Under the pieces are notes generated by a model, which saw only the letters and a program-made list of their open reading frames with translations, was not told where the DNA came from and ran no database searches. Shown here piece by piece: positions 1-7,690 of a stretch of DNA of 34,250 nucleotides (the first letter of the stretch is position 1; the number at the start of each line of letters is the position of its first letter). The translations under genes were made by a program, and so were the position numbers. Source of the DNA: Tabrizicola oligotrophica (GTDB lineage: Bacteria; Pseudomonadota; Alphaproteobacteria; Rhodobacterales; Rhodobacteraceae); assembly GCF_011008935.1 (NCBI RefSeq), contig NZ_JAAIVJ010000020.1, forward strand, positions 1 through 34,250. Direction: 5' to 3'.

Positions 1-256
1 GAAGCTTCCCAGGTCATCGGTCGGCGGATCACTCCGCTCCCCTGCTGGGCAGATATGCAAACTGTCTCGACGCCGATGCGCCCAAACCGCCCACATATCC
101 CTTCATTCTCATCAATGTCAAAGAGCGCGGACACAAAACAAACAACACACCCGAACTTCGGGCGTCTTGCCTTCGTGCATCCAGATTTCGTTACGAGCGT
201 TTCATCTCGCTTCCCGTCGGCGCCGTCTGCATCGCTGCGTCTCGTCGTCTTCGGTG
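1..256 (-). other. rRNA operon leader (partial; 16S lies off the left edge)
   Basis: Read on the minus strand, the first ~256 bases behave as the 5' leader of a ribosomal RNA operon. A strong promoter lies just upstream and a boxA antitermination motif sits ~130 nt into the transcript. There is no credible protein on either strand. The conserved 16S start (AGAGTTTGATCC type) is not present, so the mature 16S gene begins beyond base 1. A small stem-loop (CCCGA/TCGGG) lies near 150-162. The identification rests on boxA plus promoter and on resemblance to Rhodobacter rrn leaders from memory; it was not aligned. Confidence 0.72.
116..126 (-). promoter_or_regulatory. boxA antitermination element of the rrn leader
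   Basis: The minus strand reads GCTCTTTGACA, close to the bacterial rrn boxA consensus (TGCTCTTTAACA). In rRNA leaders boxA recruits NusB/S10 and protects the untranslated transcript from Rho termination. Its position ~130 nt after the predicted start site fits a leader. Confidence 0.7.
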
Positions 257-262
257 AGGCGG

Positions 263-291
263 TATTTACGGAGAGGCGCTGGAAGCCGCAA
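263..291 (-). promoter_or_regulatory. rrn promoter (sigma70 type)
   Basis: On the minus strand, TTGCGG (286-291) and TAAATA (263-268) are separated by exactly 17 bp. An A/T tract lies directly upstream of the -35. The expected start is near 256. Assignment to the rRNA operon follows from the downstream boxA leader. Confidence 0.68.
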
Positions 292-476
292 GAGGAAAAA
301 GCAGGGCATGTGACGATTTTTTGTCGGCCGCCCCGGAAACCCTTGTTTTCTTGATGCCGCAGCTGAAATTTTTTGCGCTTTGCGGCGGCGCTTTCCGGGG
401 CGACGCGGGTCTTGCCTGCTCTCCGCCCCGGAATCACTCCAGAATCATCGCCTTATCGGCGCAGAATCGCGGTCGT
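292..476. promoter_or_regulatory. Gene-free region upstream of the rrn promoter with spaced A/T tracts
   Basis: There is no coding gene between the amidohydrolase stop (477) and the rrn -35 element. In otherwise GC-rich DNA there are homopolymer A/T tracts at 296-300, 317-322, 346-349 and 366-374, with centres roughly 21, 28 and 24 bp apart. The tract nearest the -35 is placed as an UP element would be; the others could add curvature or bind an activator such as Fis. This is inference from spacing only. Confidence 0.4.
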
Positions 477-2138
477 TCAGCCGATTCCCGGCGCCTGATG
501 GGTGATCCGCCCCCCCGAAACCGTCAGCGCGATTCCGGTCTGGCCGATGTTTTCCGCCGCAATCGCCTCGATGTCGCCGTCGATCATCACCAGATCCGCC
601 GCCATCCCCGGCTTCAGCGTTCCGGTCACCTCCTCCAGATGCGCCGCCCAGGCGCCGCCCGCCGTATAGGCGTGAAGCGTCTCCATCAGGCTGACCCGTT
701 CATCCTGGCAGCCGTCATAGGGCTTGCGCGTCATCGCCGCCTGAATCCCCCGCATCACCGAGACATCCGTCACCGGCCAGTCGGAGGCAAAGGCCAAGGG
801 CGCGCCATGGTCGGCAAGCGTCTTCCACAGATAGGCATCGCGCCAGCGTCCCTTGTGGAACACATGGTCCATGGTGGACATCGGGAAATCCATCGCCCCC
901 GGCGGGTGGGGTGGCTGGACGCTGGCGGTGATGCCCAAGGCGCCCAGACGCGGCACATCGGCCCGGTCGATCAGCTCGATATGCTCGATGCGGTGGCGGG
1001 CATCGCGTTTGCCGTTGCGCTTCTGTGCCGCCTCATAGCCGTCGATGGTCTGGCGCACCGCCGCATCGCCGATCGCATGCACCGCAATCTGCAGGCCGCG
1101 CCGGTCGATCTCGGCGCAGATGTCCTTGAAGCGCTCCAGCTCGAACAGCGGCTCTGCCCGCTCCATGGTGCCGGGATAGGCGTTCAGCATATAGGCGGTG
1201 CGGCTGTCGACGACGCCATCCATGAACATCTTCACAAAGCCCGAGCGCACCCAGTCGCCGGTGAACTCATCCGCCATGGCCGAAGCCCGCTCCAGCTCCG
1301 CCAGCTCCATATGCGGTTTCATGTGGAAAGGCACGACGACCCGCGCGGTCAGGCGGCCCTCGTCCGCCATTTCCTTGAGCAGCACGCAGGTATAGCGGTT
1401 GCCGTCCATGTTCACCATCGCGGTGATGCCATGCGCGGCGCAATGCGCCAGCCCCGCCGCCACCTTGTCCTTGTCCGCCGCCCGCAGGGCAGCATCAGGC
1501 CAGGGCGAAGGCTCGCCGCCCGTGGCGATGCCCAGTTGCAGATGCGCCTCGCCCCCAAGCGCCAGGATCGGGCCAAAGGCCTCGAACTCGCGCAATTCGC
1601 CGGTCGCCGTGCCATCCTCGCCCATCACGACAATATGGCCGGGCGGGGTCTTGGCACCGTGCAAGAGGCCCGCCGCCTGCAACGCCGCCGTATTGGCCCA
1701 GACCGTGTGATGGTCCGGCGACATCATGGCGATCGGGCGATCCGCAATCACCCGGTCCAGGTCCTGCCGCGTGACCGGATGGTCCAGAATCTCATAAGCC
1801 GCGCCCTGCGCCATCAAGAGCGGGCGATGCCCGTTCTGTCCCGCATAATCCAGAAACGCCGCCTTCAGCGCCGCAAACCCCTCGACGCCACCCAGTTGCA
1901 ACTGCACCAGCTCCGCCCCGCCCAGCACCAGATGCAGGTGGCTTTCGACAAAGCCCGGCAGCACCGTGCGCCCCCCGGCGTCAATCACCCTGCACCCCGG
2001 CCCGGCCAGAGCCTCCACTTCGGCCCGGCCCCCAACCGCCAGCACCTTGCCCCCGCCCAAGGTCACCGCTTCGGCGCGGGGCTTGCCCGGGTCCATCGTC
2101 AACACCCGCGCATTCGTTACAATCATTTCAGCAGCCAT
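477..2138 (-). CDS. Amidohydrolase family protein (YtcJ-like metal-dependent hydrolase)
   Basis: A 553-residue protein of the Amidohydro_3/YtcJ type. An N-terminal beta-sandwich segment begins TNARVLTMD. The first metal-binding histidines are in FVESHLH (H67, H69), with HAIGDAAV in the barrel and a C-terminal FASDWPV, the usual position of the catalytic aspartate. The length fits the family. No signal peptide is seen, so it is probably cytoplasmic. The substrate cannot be read from sequence; relatives hydrolyse C-N bonds of cyclic amides and related compounds. The ATG at 2138 is preceded by AAGGAA about 8 nt away; an alternative ATG lies four codons in. It follows the agmatinase-like gene in the same direction, with only a hairpin repeat between, so the two may be co-transcribed in nitrogen scavenging (inference). 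Confidence 0.85.
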   Translation of the reverse strand: MAAEMIVTNARVLTMDPGKPRAEAVTLGGGKVLAVGGRAEVEALAGPGCRVIDAGGRTVLPGFVESHLHLVLGGAELVQLQLGGVEGFAALKAAFLDYAGQNGHRPLLMAQGAAYEILDHPVTRQDLDRVIADRPIAMMSPDHHTVWANTAALQAAGLLHGAKTPPGHIVVMGEDGTATGELREFEAFGPILALGGEAHLQLGIATGGEPSPWPDAALRAADKDKVAAGLAHCAAHGITAMVNMDGNRYTCVLLKEMADEGRLTARVVVPFHMKPHMELAELERASAMADEFTGDWVRSGFVKMFMDGVVDSRTAYMLNAYPGTMERAEPLFELERFKDICAEIDRRGLQIAVHAIGDAAVRQTIDGYEAAQKRNGKRDARHRIEHIELIDRADVPRLGALGITASVQPPHPPGAMDFPMSTMDHVFHKGRWRDAYLWKTLADHGAPLAFASDWPVTDVSVMRGIQAAMTRKPYDGCQDERVSLMETLHAYTAGGAWAAHLEEVTGTLKPGMAADLVMIDGDIEAIAAENIGQTGIALTVSGGRITHQAPGIG

Positions 2139-2147
2139 CTGCCCATT

Positions 2148-2198
2148 CCTTCATCTGTTCATAAATATCCCGGGGGGTGCGGGGGGCAGGCCCCCCGC
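2148..2198 (-). repeat. Dispersed hairpin-ATATTT intergenic repeat, copy 1
   Basis: In the direction of transcription this holds a very GC-rich hairpin (8-bp stem 2179-2186/2191-2198, loop CAGG), then CCCCCCGGGATATTT and a tail ending AACAGATGAAGG. The hairpin lies next to the agmatinase stop and the tail reaches the ribosome-binding site of the amidohydrolase. Related copies occur at 16707-16754 and 18979-19031, with a degenerate one at 10891-10920. Confidence 0.7.
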
Positions 2199-2207
2199 CC
2201 TGCCCTT

Positions 2208-3176
2208 TCAGCCTGCAATCCGCTCGGCCATCACGCACAGCATCTCGAACATCAGCGAAATCCCCAGCCATGCCGTCCCGCCGCTGGGGTCAAAGGGCGG
2301 CGAGACCTCCACAAGGTCCGCCCCCACCACATCCAGTCCGCGCAAGCCGCGCGCCACCTGCAAGGCCTGCCATGAATTCGGACCGCCCACTTCCGGCGTA
2401 CCGGTGCCCGGCGCGAAGGTCGGGTCGACGAAGTCGATGTCATAGGTGACGTAAACCGCCCCCGTCCCGACGATCTCGCGCGCCTCGACCATCACATCCT
2501 CGGCCCCGCGGGCGTGGAACTCGGCAATCGGAATGATGCGGATGCCATTGGCGGCGGCAAAATCCCAGTCCTCGCGGCCATAGGCCGTGCCGCGAATGCC
2601 GATCAGGACATAGCGCTTCGGGTCGATCAGCCCCTCCTCCACCGCGCGGCGGAACGGGGTGCCGTGGTTATAGCGCGAGGTGCCGAAATAGGCGTCATTG
2701 AGGTCGGTATGGCTGTCGAACTGGATCACACCCACCGGCCGCGGCTTTGCCACCGCCCGCAGGATCGGCAGGGAACACAGATGGTCGCCGCCCCCGGTCA
2801 AGGGCCGGATGCCCGCCGCGACCACCCGGTCGTAGAACGCCTCCATCCGCGTCATCGACTCCATCAGATCGCCGGGGTTCGGCGCCACATCGCCCAGATC
2901 GGCGCAGCGGGCGAGGTCGAAGGGTGCAACCCAGGTCGCCCCGTTCTGCGCCCGGATCATCGTCGACAGATCGCGCAGCTGGCGCGGGCCATGGCGCGGG
3001 CCGGGGCGGTTGGTCGTGCCGCCGTCCCAGGGAGTGCCGATCAGGCCGATCTGCACCTCGGCAAAGCGCGGATGGTCAAAGGGCACATGCGGCAGCCGCA
3101 TGAAGGTCGGCACGCCGGCGAATCGCGGCAGGTCAAGACCCGATACCGGTTTGAAAAACCCGTCTTCGCCCGCCAT
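2208..3176 (-). CDS. speB: Agmatinase / ureohydrolase family protein
   Basis: A 322-residue Mn-dependent ureohydrolase, predicted to release urea from agmatine or a related guanidino compound. Metal ligands are visible in order: GGDH (D131, H132), DSHTD (D154, H156, D158) and YDID (D246, D248). These are followed by the family signature FAPGTGTPEVGG and the VEVSPPFD motif. The start at 3176 was chosen because it has GGGAG 7 nt upstream and gives the usual ~320-residue length; a longer reading to 3290 adds a basic, low-quality extension. Guanidinobutyrase or other guanidino hydrolases share these motifs, so the exact substrate is open. It is divergent from bactofilin and followed by the amidohydrolase. 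Confidence 0.85.
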   Translation of the reverse strand: MAGEDGFFKPVSGLDLPRFAGVPTFMRLPHVPFDHPRFAEVQIGLIGTPWDGGTTNRPGPRHGPRQLRDLSTMIRAQNGATWVAPFDLARCADLGDVAPNPGDLMESMTRMEAFYDRVVAAGIRPLTGGGDHLCSLPILRAVAKPRPVGVIQFDSHTDLNDAYFGTSRYNHGTPFRRAVEEGLIDPKRYVLIGIRGTAYGREDWDFAAANGIRIIPIAEFHARGAEDVMVEAREIVGTGAVYVTYDIDFVDPTFAPGTGTPEVGGPNSWQALQVARGLRGLDVVGADLVEVSPPFDPSGGTAWLGISLMFEMLCVMAERIAG

Positions 3177-3298
3177 CTCCGCGCTCCCGCAACCGATTCC
3201 CGCCACCATTTGATCATATCGCCGCGCTCTTGTCAGTCTTTCCGCGCCGTCCTCGCGTCGCTTCCCGCGCATTCCCCGGCCTCGTCCCACCGGGACCC

Positions 3299-3327
3299 TT
3301 GACCGATATTCCGCCTTCGTTCCTTAT
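3299..3327 (+). promoter_or_regulatory. Possible promoter for bactofilin
   Basis: TTGACC (3299-3304) has a good -35 match. The best 17-bp-spaced -10 is CCTTAT (3322-3327), which is weak; TTATGA two bases further gives 19-bp spacing. It lies 30 bp upstream of the bactofilin ATG. Confidence 0.35.
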
Positions 3328-3357
3328 GAGGTTCCGCTGCTGCCAAGGATTTGAGCA

Positions 3358-3732
3358 ATGTTTTCCAAGACTGCCGACCAGACCCCTGCCCCGCCGCGCG
3401 CCCCGGCGGGTGCGACCAGCAACACCCGCTCGGTGCTGGGGGCCGATCTGAAGATCACCGGCGATATCCGCTCCTCGGGCAGCGTCGAACTTCTGGGCGA
3501 GGTCGAAGGCACGATACAGGCCCAGAGCCTGATCATCGGTGGCGATGGCCTGATGTCGGGCGACATTTCCGCCGACACCGTCGAAATCAAGGGACGCCTC
3601 TCGGGCCAGATCGCCAGCCAAAGCCTGACATTGCGCGCGGCAGCGCAGGTGACGGGCAACGTCGCCTATTCGACGCTGGTGATCGAAAGCGGCGCGCAGA
3701 TCGAAGGCCGCTTCACCCGCAACAAGGACTGA
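3358..3732 (+). CDS. Bactofilin (polymer-forming cytoskeletal protein)
   Basis: A 124-residue protein with a short proline/alanine-rich disordered head (1-25), then a repetitive beta-helix core with a recurring glycine/valine pattern (ITGDIRSSGSVELLGEVEG, ISADTVEIKGRLSG), and a short polar tail. This is the bactofilin (DUF583) architecture. These proteins polymerise without nucleotide and scaffold cell-wall or stalk enzymes at the membrane. AAGGA lies 8 nt before the ATG. The M23 peptidase often paired with bactofilins is not next to it here: neighbours are the divergent agmatinase and a convergent thioesterase that ends 2 nt away. Confidence 0.92.
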   Translation: MFSKTADQTPAPPRAPAGATSNTRSVLGADLKITGDIRSSGSVELLGEVEGTIQAQSLIIGGDGLMSGDISADTVEIKGRLSGQIASQSLTLRAAAQVTGNVAYSTLVIESGAQIEGRFTRNKD

Positions 3733-3734
3733 CC

Positions 3735-4160
3735 TCAGGTCTTCGCCGGCGGGATGGAATAGGTCAGCCCGGCCCGCGCCACCGGCTCCGGGACCCCTTC
3801 GCTGAACAGGAACACATCGCCCACGGCCAGAGACCGGCCAAGCTTCAGCACGCGGGCCTGCGCCAGCACGTCGCGTCCCGCCGCCGGCTTGCGCATGAAA
3901 TCCATGCTGCAACTGGTGGTGACGGCCAAGGCCACCGGGCCGATCCGCGCCAGGATCGCCAGATACATCGCCACATCGGCCAGCCCGAACAGCGACGGCC
4001 CCGACACCGTGCCGCCGGGCCGCAAATGCCGCTCGGTCACCTTGAGGCGCAGCACAAGCCCCTCGGACCCCACGCTGTCTACCGTGAAATCGCCGGCCAC
4101 CTGCCCGAAGTCCCGCGCCAGAAAGGCCTGCAATGCGGCCGTGTCCATCGCCAATCCCAT
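3735..4160 (-). CDS. PaaI-like hotdog-fold thioesterase
   Basis: A 141-residue single hotdog domain. The central-helix signature RPGGTVSGPSLFGLADVA and the following strand (ALAVTTSCSMDFMRKP) match the PaaI/4HBT acyl-CoA thioesterase family. It probably hydrolyses an acyl-CoA; the substrate is unknown. GGAGG lies 5 nt before the ATG; an ATG four codons inside is possible. It is divergent from the crotonase-family gene (55 bp) and convergent with bactofilin. The pairing with an enoyl-CoA hydratase-like gene hints at shared acyl-CoA metabolism (inference). Confidence 0.82.
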   Translation of the reverse strand: MGLAMDTAALQAFLARDFGQVAGDFTVDSVGSEGLVLRLKVTERHLRPGGTVSGPSLFGLADVAMYLAILARIGPVALAVTTSCSMDFMRKPAAGRDVLAQARVLKLGRSLAVGDVFLFSEGVPEPVARAGLTYSIPPAKT

Positions 4161-4215
4161 GCTTTCCTCCGCGCTGGCCCGGGCCTAGACTGGCGGCGAA
4201 ATCGAGGGAATTGCA

Positions 4216-5004
4216 ATGACCGAACCGCTTCTTTTGCGCAACGACCAGGCCCATATCGCCACGCTGACCCTGAACAGCCCGTTGAATTTCAACGCCCTGT
4301 CCGACGCCATGCTGCTGGCGCTGTCCACCGAGATCGCCCGGCTTGCCAAGGACCGCACGATCCGCGCGGTGATCCTGAAGGGCGCGGGCAAGGCGTTTTG
4401 CGCCGGCCATGACCTGAAGGAAATGCAGTCGCACCGGGCGGACGCCGACAAGGGCGCCGTCTATTATCAAAGCCTGTTCGCCGCCTGCGCCGCCATGATG
4501 CAAGCGCTGCAGAAGCTGCCGCAAATCACCATCGCGCAGGTTCACACCATCGCCACTGCCGCAGGTTGCCAGCTGGCCGCAAGCTGCGACATGGTGGTGG
4601 CAAGCCATGGCACGCGGTTCGGTGTCAACGGCATCAACATCGGGCTTTTCTGCTCTACCCCCATGGTCGCGCTCAGCCGCAAGGTGCCCCCCGCTGTCGC
4701 CTTTGAAATGCTGTCGACCGGAGAGTTCATCAGCGCCGAACGCGCCCGCGAGGTCGGCCTTGTGAACCGCGTCACCGCCCCGGAGGCGTTGGAGACCGAG
4801 ACCCGCAAGCTGGCCGAGACCGTGGCGGGCAAGCTTGCCAAGGCCAGCCGCATCGGCAAGGCCGCCTTCTACGATCAGCTCCCCCTCACTGCGGCCGAAG
4901 CCTATGCCCTCGCCGGTCGCGCCATGGTGGACAACATGCTGACCCCCGATACCGACGAAGGCATCTCGGCCTTTCTTGAAAAACGCCCGCCGAACTGGGG
5001 CTGA
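4216..5004 (+). CDS. Enoyl-CoA hydratase/isomerase family protein, ECHDC3-like
   Basis: A 262-residue crotonase-fold protein. CoA-binding and oxyanion-hole elements are present (KAFCAGHDLKEM, TAAGCQLAASCD). At the two usual catalytic glutamate positions this protein has Q119 (GCQLA) and G139 (FGVNGINIGLF), as I recall for the ECHDC3 subgroup (CSTP follows). Hydratase chemistry is therefore doubtful, although CoA-ester binding is likely. GAGGGAA precedes the ATG. It converges on the MFS gene with only 8 nt between stops. Confidence 0.85.
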   Translation: MTEPLLLRNDQAHIATLTLNSPLNFNALSDAMLLALSTEIARLAKDRTIRAVILKGAGKAFCAGHDLKEMQSHRADADKGAVYYQSLFAACAAMMQALQKLPQITIAQVHTIATAAGCQLAASCDMVVASHGTRFGVNGINIGLFCSTPMVALSRKVPPAVAFEMLSTGEFISAERAREVGLVNRVTAPEALETETRKLAETVAGKLAKASRIGKAAFYDQLPLTAAEAYALAGRAMVDNMLTPDTDEGISAFLEKRPPNWG

Positions 5005-5012
5005 GGGCGGGA

Positions 5013-6215
5013 TCAGCCCCCCTCCTCCTCCCGCCGCACCAGAAGCCCGGCGCCGATCGCCAGCCCTGCCGCCGCCATGGCAAGGCACGCGCCATAGATC
5101 AGCCCCGGCCCGCCAAGCCCCAGAAGCGCTGCCCCGAAACTCGGGGCCGCCGCCGAGGCCAGAATCGGCGTCACCGCCACAGCACCAGAGATGGCGCCAA
5201 AGCCCCGCCGACCCAGCAGGTCGGCCACCAGCATCGGCCGCAGGTTCGACAGCAGCCCCGCGCCCGCGCCCTGCAGCATGGCAAAGACGAAGATCAGCGC
5301 CGGCAGCCAGCCGGCCCCCCACAAGATGACGCCCGCCCCCAGAACCGAGGCCAGCGACCACAGGCTCGCCCTTGCGTTGGAGATCCGCGACGCAAACGCC
5401 AGCAGCACCGCCCGCCCCGCCACCTGCGACGGCCCGATGCAGGCAGCGGCAAGCGTCGCCATCCCCGCGCTGGCGCCCCGGTCCTGAAACAACATCAGGA
5501 TAAAGGTCAGCAGCACCCCATGGTTCAGCCAGATCAGCCCGAAGATCGCCGAAATTGCCCAGAAGGCCGGGCGACGCAGCGCCGCCTGCAGCGCGCCCGG
5601 CTCGGGCGGGTGACGGCGGGGCGCCTCGGCCCGCTCCATGCGGCGCAGGGCGCGCACCGCCCAGGCGTTCACCGGCACTGCGCCGAACAGGATCAGCAGG
5701 CTGAACCCGATCAAGGCCCCCTGCCCGCCATAGGCGCGCGCCAGAATGTCGCCCAGCGGAAAGGTCAGCGTGCCGGCAAAACCCGCGACCAGAGTGACAC
5801 GGGTGATCGCCAGCCGCGCCCCCTCCCCCAGACGCCGGGTCAGGAAGGCAAAGCAGGTCTCGTACAGACAGGTCGCCTGCGCCACGCCCAGCACCGCCCA
5901 GATGCCCAACCACCAGCCGGGACTGGGCGCAAACCCCAGGGCGGCGACGCCCAGCGCGGCCAGGATCGGCATGTAGGTCAGCAGCTCGCCGCCCCAGCCC
6001 CGGTCCACCCAGCGGCCCGTAAAGGGCGTCAGCGCCGCCATGACCATGAAGCCCAGCGTCGGCCCTGCCGCCAGCTCTGCGGCGGTCCAGCCGGTTTCCG
6101 CCAGCAAATCCGGCAGGATCGCCGGAAAGGCATAGTAGACACCCGCATAGGTCAGGGTCTGCCCGACGGCCAGAGCCCAGATGGGCGCCGAACCGGGGGC
6201 ATGTGCCCGGCTCAC
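5013..6215 (-). CDS. Major facilitator superfamily transporter
   Basis: A 400-residue inner-membrane protein with about twelve hydrophobic segments in two halves, separated by a charged loop near 195-220 (ALRRMERAEAPRRHPPEP). The loop after helix 2 carries GRWVDRG, the MFS-type motif A region. The substrate is not predictable. The start codon is GTG (6213-6215) and overlaps the stop of the upstream carboxypeptidase gene by 4 nt (GTGA), so translation is probably coupled. Coupling to a peptidase could suggest peptide or amino-acid movement, but that is speculative. Confidence 0.85.
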   Translation of the reverse strand: MSRAHAPGSAPIWALAVGQTLTYAGVYYAFPAILPDLLAETGWTAAELAAGPTLGFMVMAALTPFTGRWVDRGWGGELLTYMPILAALGVAALGFAPSPGWWLGIWAVLGVAQATCLYETCFAFLTRRLGEGARLAITRVTLVAGFAGTLTFPLGDILARAYGGQGALIGFSLLILFGAVPVNAWAVRALRRMERAEAPRRHPPEPGALQAALRRPAFWAISAIFGLIWLNHGVLLTFILMLFQDRGASAGMATLAAACIGPSQVAGRAVLLAFASRISNARASLWSLASVLGAGVILWGAGWLPALIFVFAMLQGAGAGLLSNLRPMLVADLLGRRGFGAISGAVAVTPILASAAAPSFGAALLGLGGPGLIYGACLAMAAAGLAIGAGLLVRREEEGG

Positions 6216-7690
6216 AACCCGTAAAGCCCGGCGAACTTCGCCTCCAGATAGTCCAGAAGCGGGCCTTCATGCGGATCAAAGCCGCAGGCCTGTGCAATGG
6301 TGGCGCGCGGTTCGCGCAGCCCGCCATGGCGTTGCAGGGTCTCGCGCAGCCACCCCGTCGCCGCCGAGGTATCGCCCGCCGCCAACTGGTCATCAAGATC
6401 CGGCACGGCCACGCGCAGGGCCTGATGCAGGCAACCGGCATAGACATTGCCCAGCGTATAGGTCGGGAAGTAGCCGAACAGGCCACAAGACCAATGCACG
6501 TCCTGCAAAAGCCCATGGGCGGGCTGATCGACCGCCACGCCGAAATCGGCCTTGAAGCGGTCATTCCACGCCGCTTCAAGGTCATTGACCCCCAGATCGC
6601 CCCGCACAAGCGCCCGCTCCAGATCGAAGCGCATCATGATGTGCAGGTTGTAATGCACCTCGTCGGCCTCGGTCCGGATGAAGCCCGGCTGCACGCGGTT
6701 GACGATGGCATAGAACTCATCGGCGGAGCGGACGCCGAATTCGCCAAACCGCTCGCGCATCTGTTCGAACATCCAGCCCGTGAAGGCCCGCCCGCGCCCG
6801 ATCTGGTTTTCATAGATCCGGCTCTGGCTTTCATGCACCCCCATGGAACAACCATGGCCAATGGGCGTCATGGCGTAATCGGGATCGATCGCCAGCTCAT
6901 AGCTGGAATGGCCGACCTCGTGGATGGTGGAATAAAAGCAGTTGAACGGGTCGGTTTCGACGATGCGGGTGGTGATCCGGCTGTCATCGCCGCCACCCGA
7001 GGAGAACGGATGCACCGCCAGATCCATCCGCCCGCGCGACCAGTCATAGCCAAAGGCCGTGCCCAGATCGCGCGCCATGCGCATCTGGCTGTCGGTCGAA
7101 AAATGCCCCTCGATCTTCTGTGGCGCGGGCTTGCCCAGCACCTTCTCGCGCAGGCTCACCAACCGCGGCCGCATCCGCCCGAACATCGCGCCAAGGCTTT
7201 CCGCCGTCGCACCCGGTTCATAATCGTCGATCAGCGCGTCATAAAGATCACCGCCCTCGGCCAGTGCCGCCGCCTCTTGCCGCTTCAGCGCCAAGACTTC
7301 GGCCAGCGTCGGCAGAAAGGCCGCCACGTTCCCCGCCGCGCGCGCCTCGGCCCAGATCCCCTGCGCCACCGAGGTCAGCCGGGCCAGCGCCTCGGCCAGA
7401 TCTGCCGGCACCTTCACGCTGCGGTCATAAGACCGGCGGATAAGCCGCAATTGCGCAGCCCCGGCCGCGTCGGACACTTCGGCCGCCGCCAGCCAGCCGG
7501 CAATGCGCGGGTCGGTGCGCCGGGCATGCAACACGCCCTCGATCGCCGCCATTTCTTCGCCGCGCTGATCCGCCGCGCCGCGCGGCATCATGGTCTCCTG
7601 ATCCCAGCCCAGCCGTTCGGCCACATTGCCCAAAGCCTCGGTCTGGCGCTGGAAGGCCATCAACTCGGCGAATGCGGTGTTATTGGTCAT
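6212..7690 (-). CDS. Carboxypeptidase Taq, M32 family metallopeptidase
   Basis: A 492-residue M32 metallocarboxypeptidase. It has the zinc motif HEVGH (257-261), upstream HPFS (227-230), and HESQSR (286-291) beside the active site, all hallmarks of the family, at the usual ~500 residues. It should remove C-terminal residues from peptides in the cytoplasm. The ATG at 7690 overlaps the ctaA stop by 4 nt (ATGA). A longer upstream reading to 7921 only runs into ctaA and was rejected. It is the middle gene of ctaA > M32 > MFS. Confidence 0.92.
   Translation of the reverse strand: MTNNTAFAELMAFQRQTEALGNVAERLGWDQETMMPRGAADQRGEEMAAIEGVLHARRTDPRIAGWLAAAEVSDAAGAAQLRLIRRSYDRSVKVPADLAEALARLTSVAQGIWAEARAAGNVAAFLPTLAEVLALKRQEAAALAEGGDLYDALIDDYEPGATAESLGAMFGRMRPRLVSLREKVLGKPAPQKIEGHFSTDSQMRMARDLGTAFGYDWSRGRMDLAVHPFSSGGGDDSRITTRIVETDPFNCFYSTIHEVGHSSYELAIDPDYAMTPIGHGCSMGVHESQSRIYENQIGRGRAFTGWMFEQMRERFGEFGVRSADEFYAIVNRVQPGFIRTEADEVHYNLHIMMRFDLERALVRGDLGVNDLEAAWNDRFKADFGVAVDQPAHGLLQDVHWSCGLFGYFPTYTLGNVYAGCLHQALRVAVPDLDDQLAAGDTSAATGWLRETLQRHGGLREPRATIAQACGFDPHEGPLLDYLEAKFAGLYGL

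Noticed and set aside
1-60. 16S rRNA gene start
   Set aside because: The conserved 5' 16S sequence is absent from the visible bases; only the leader is present.
55-354. 99-codon plus-strand frame at the left edge
   Set aside because: The DNA is explained by an rRNA promoter and leader on the other strand; no ribosome site or motif.
321-2375. 684-codon plus-strand open frame opposite the amidohydrolase
   Set aside because: Arg/His/Pro-rich antisense shadow of a recognisable enzyme; no family motif.
3214-6609. 1131-codon open frame on the minus strand
   Set aside because: It crosses the well-supported bactofilin, thioesterase, crotonase, MFS and M32 genes in other frames, and its composition (Gly/Ala/Arg runs) is typical of a high-GC shadow frame.
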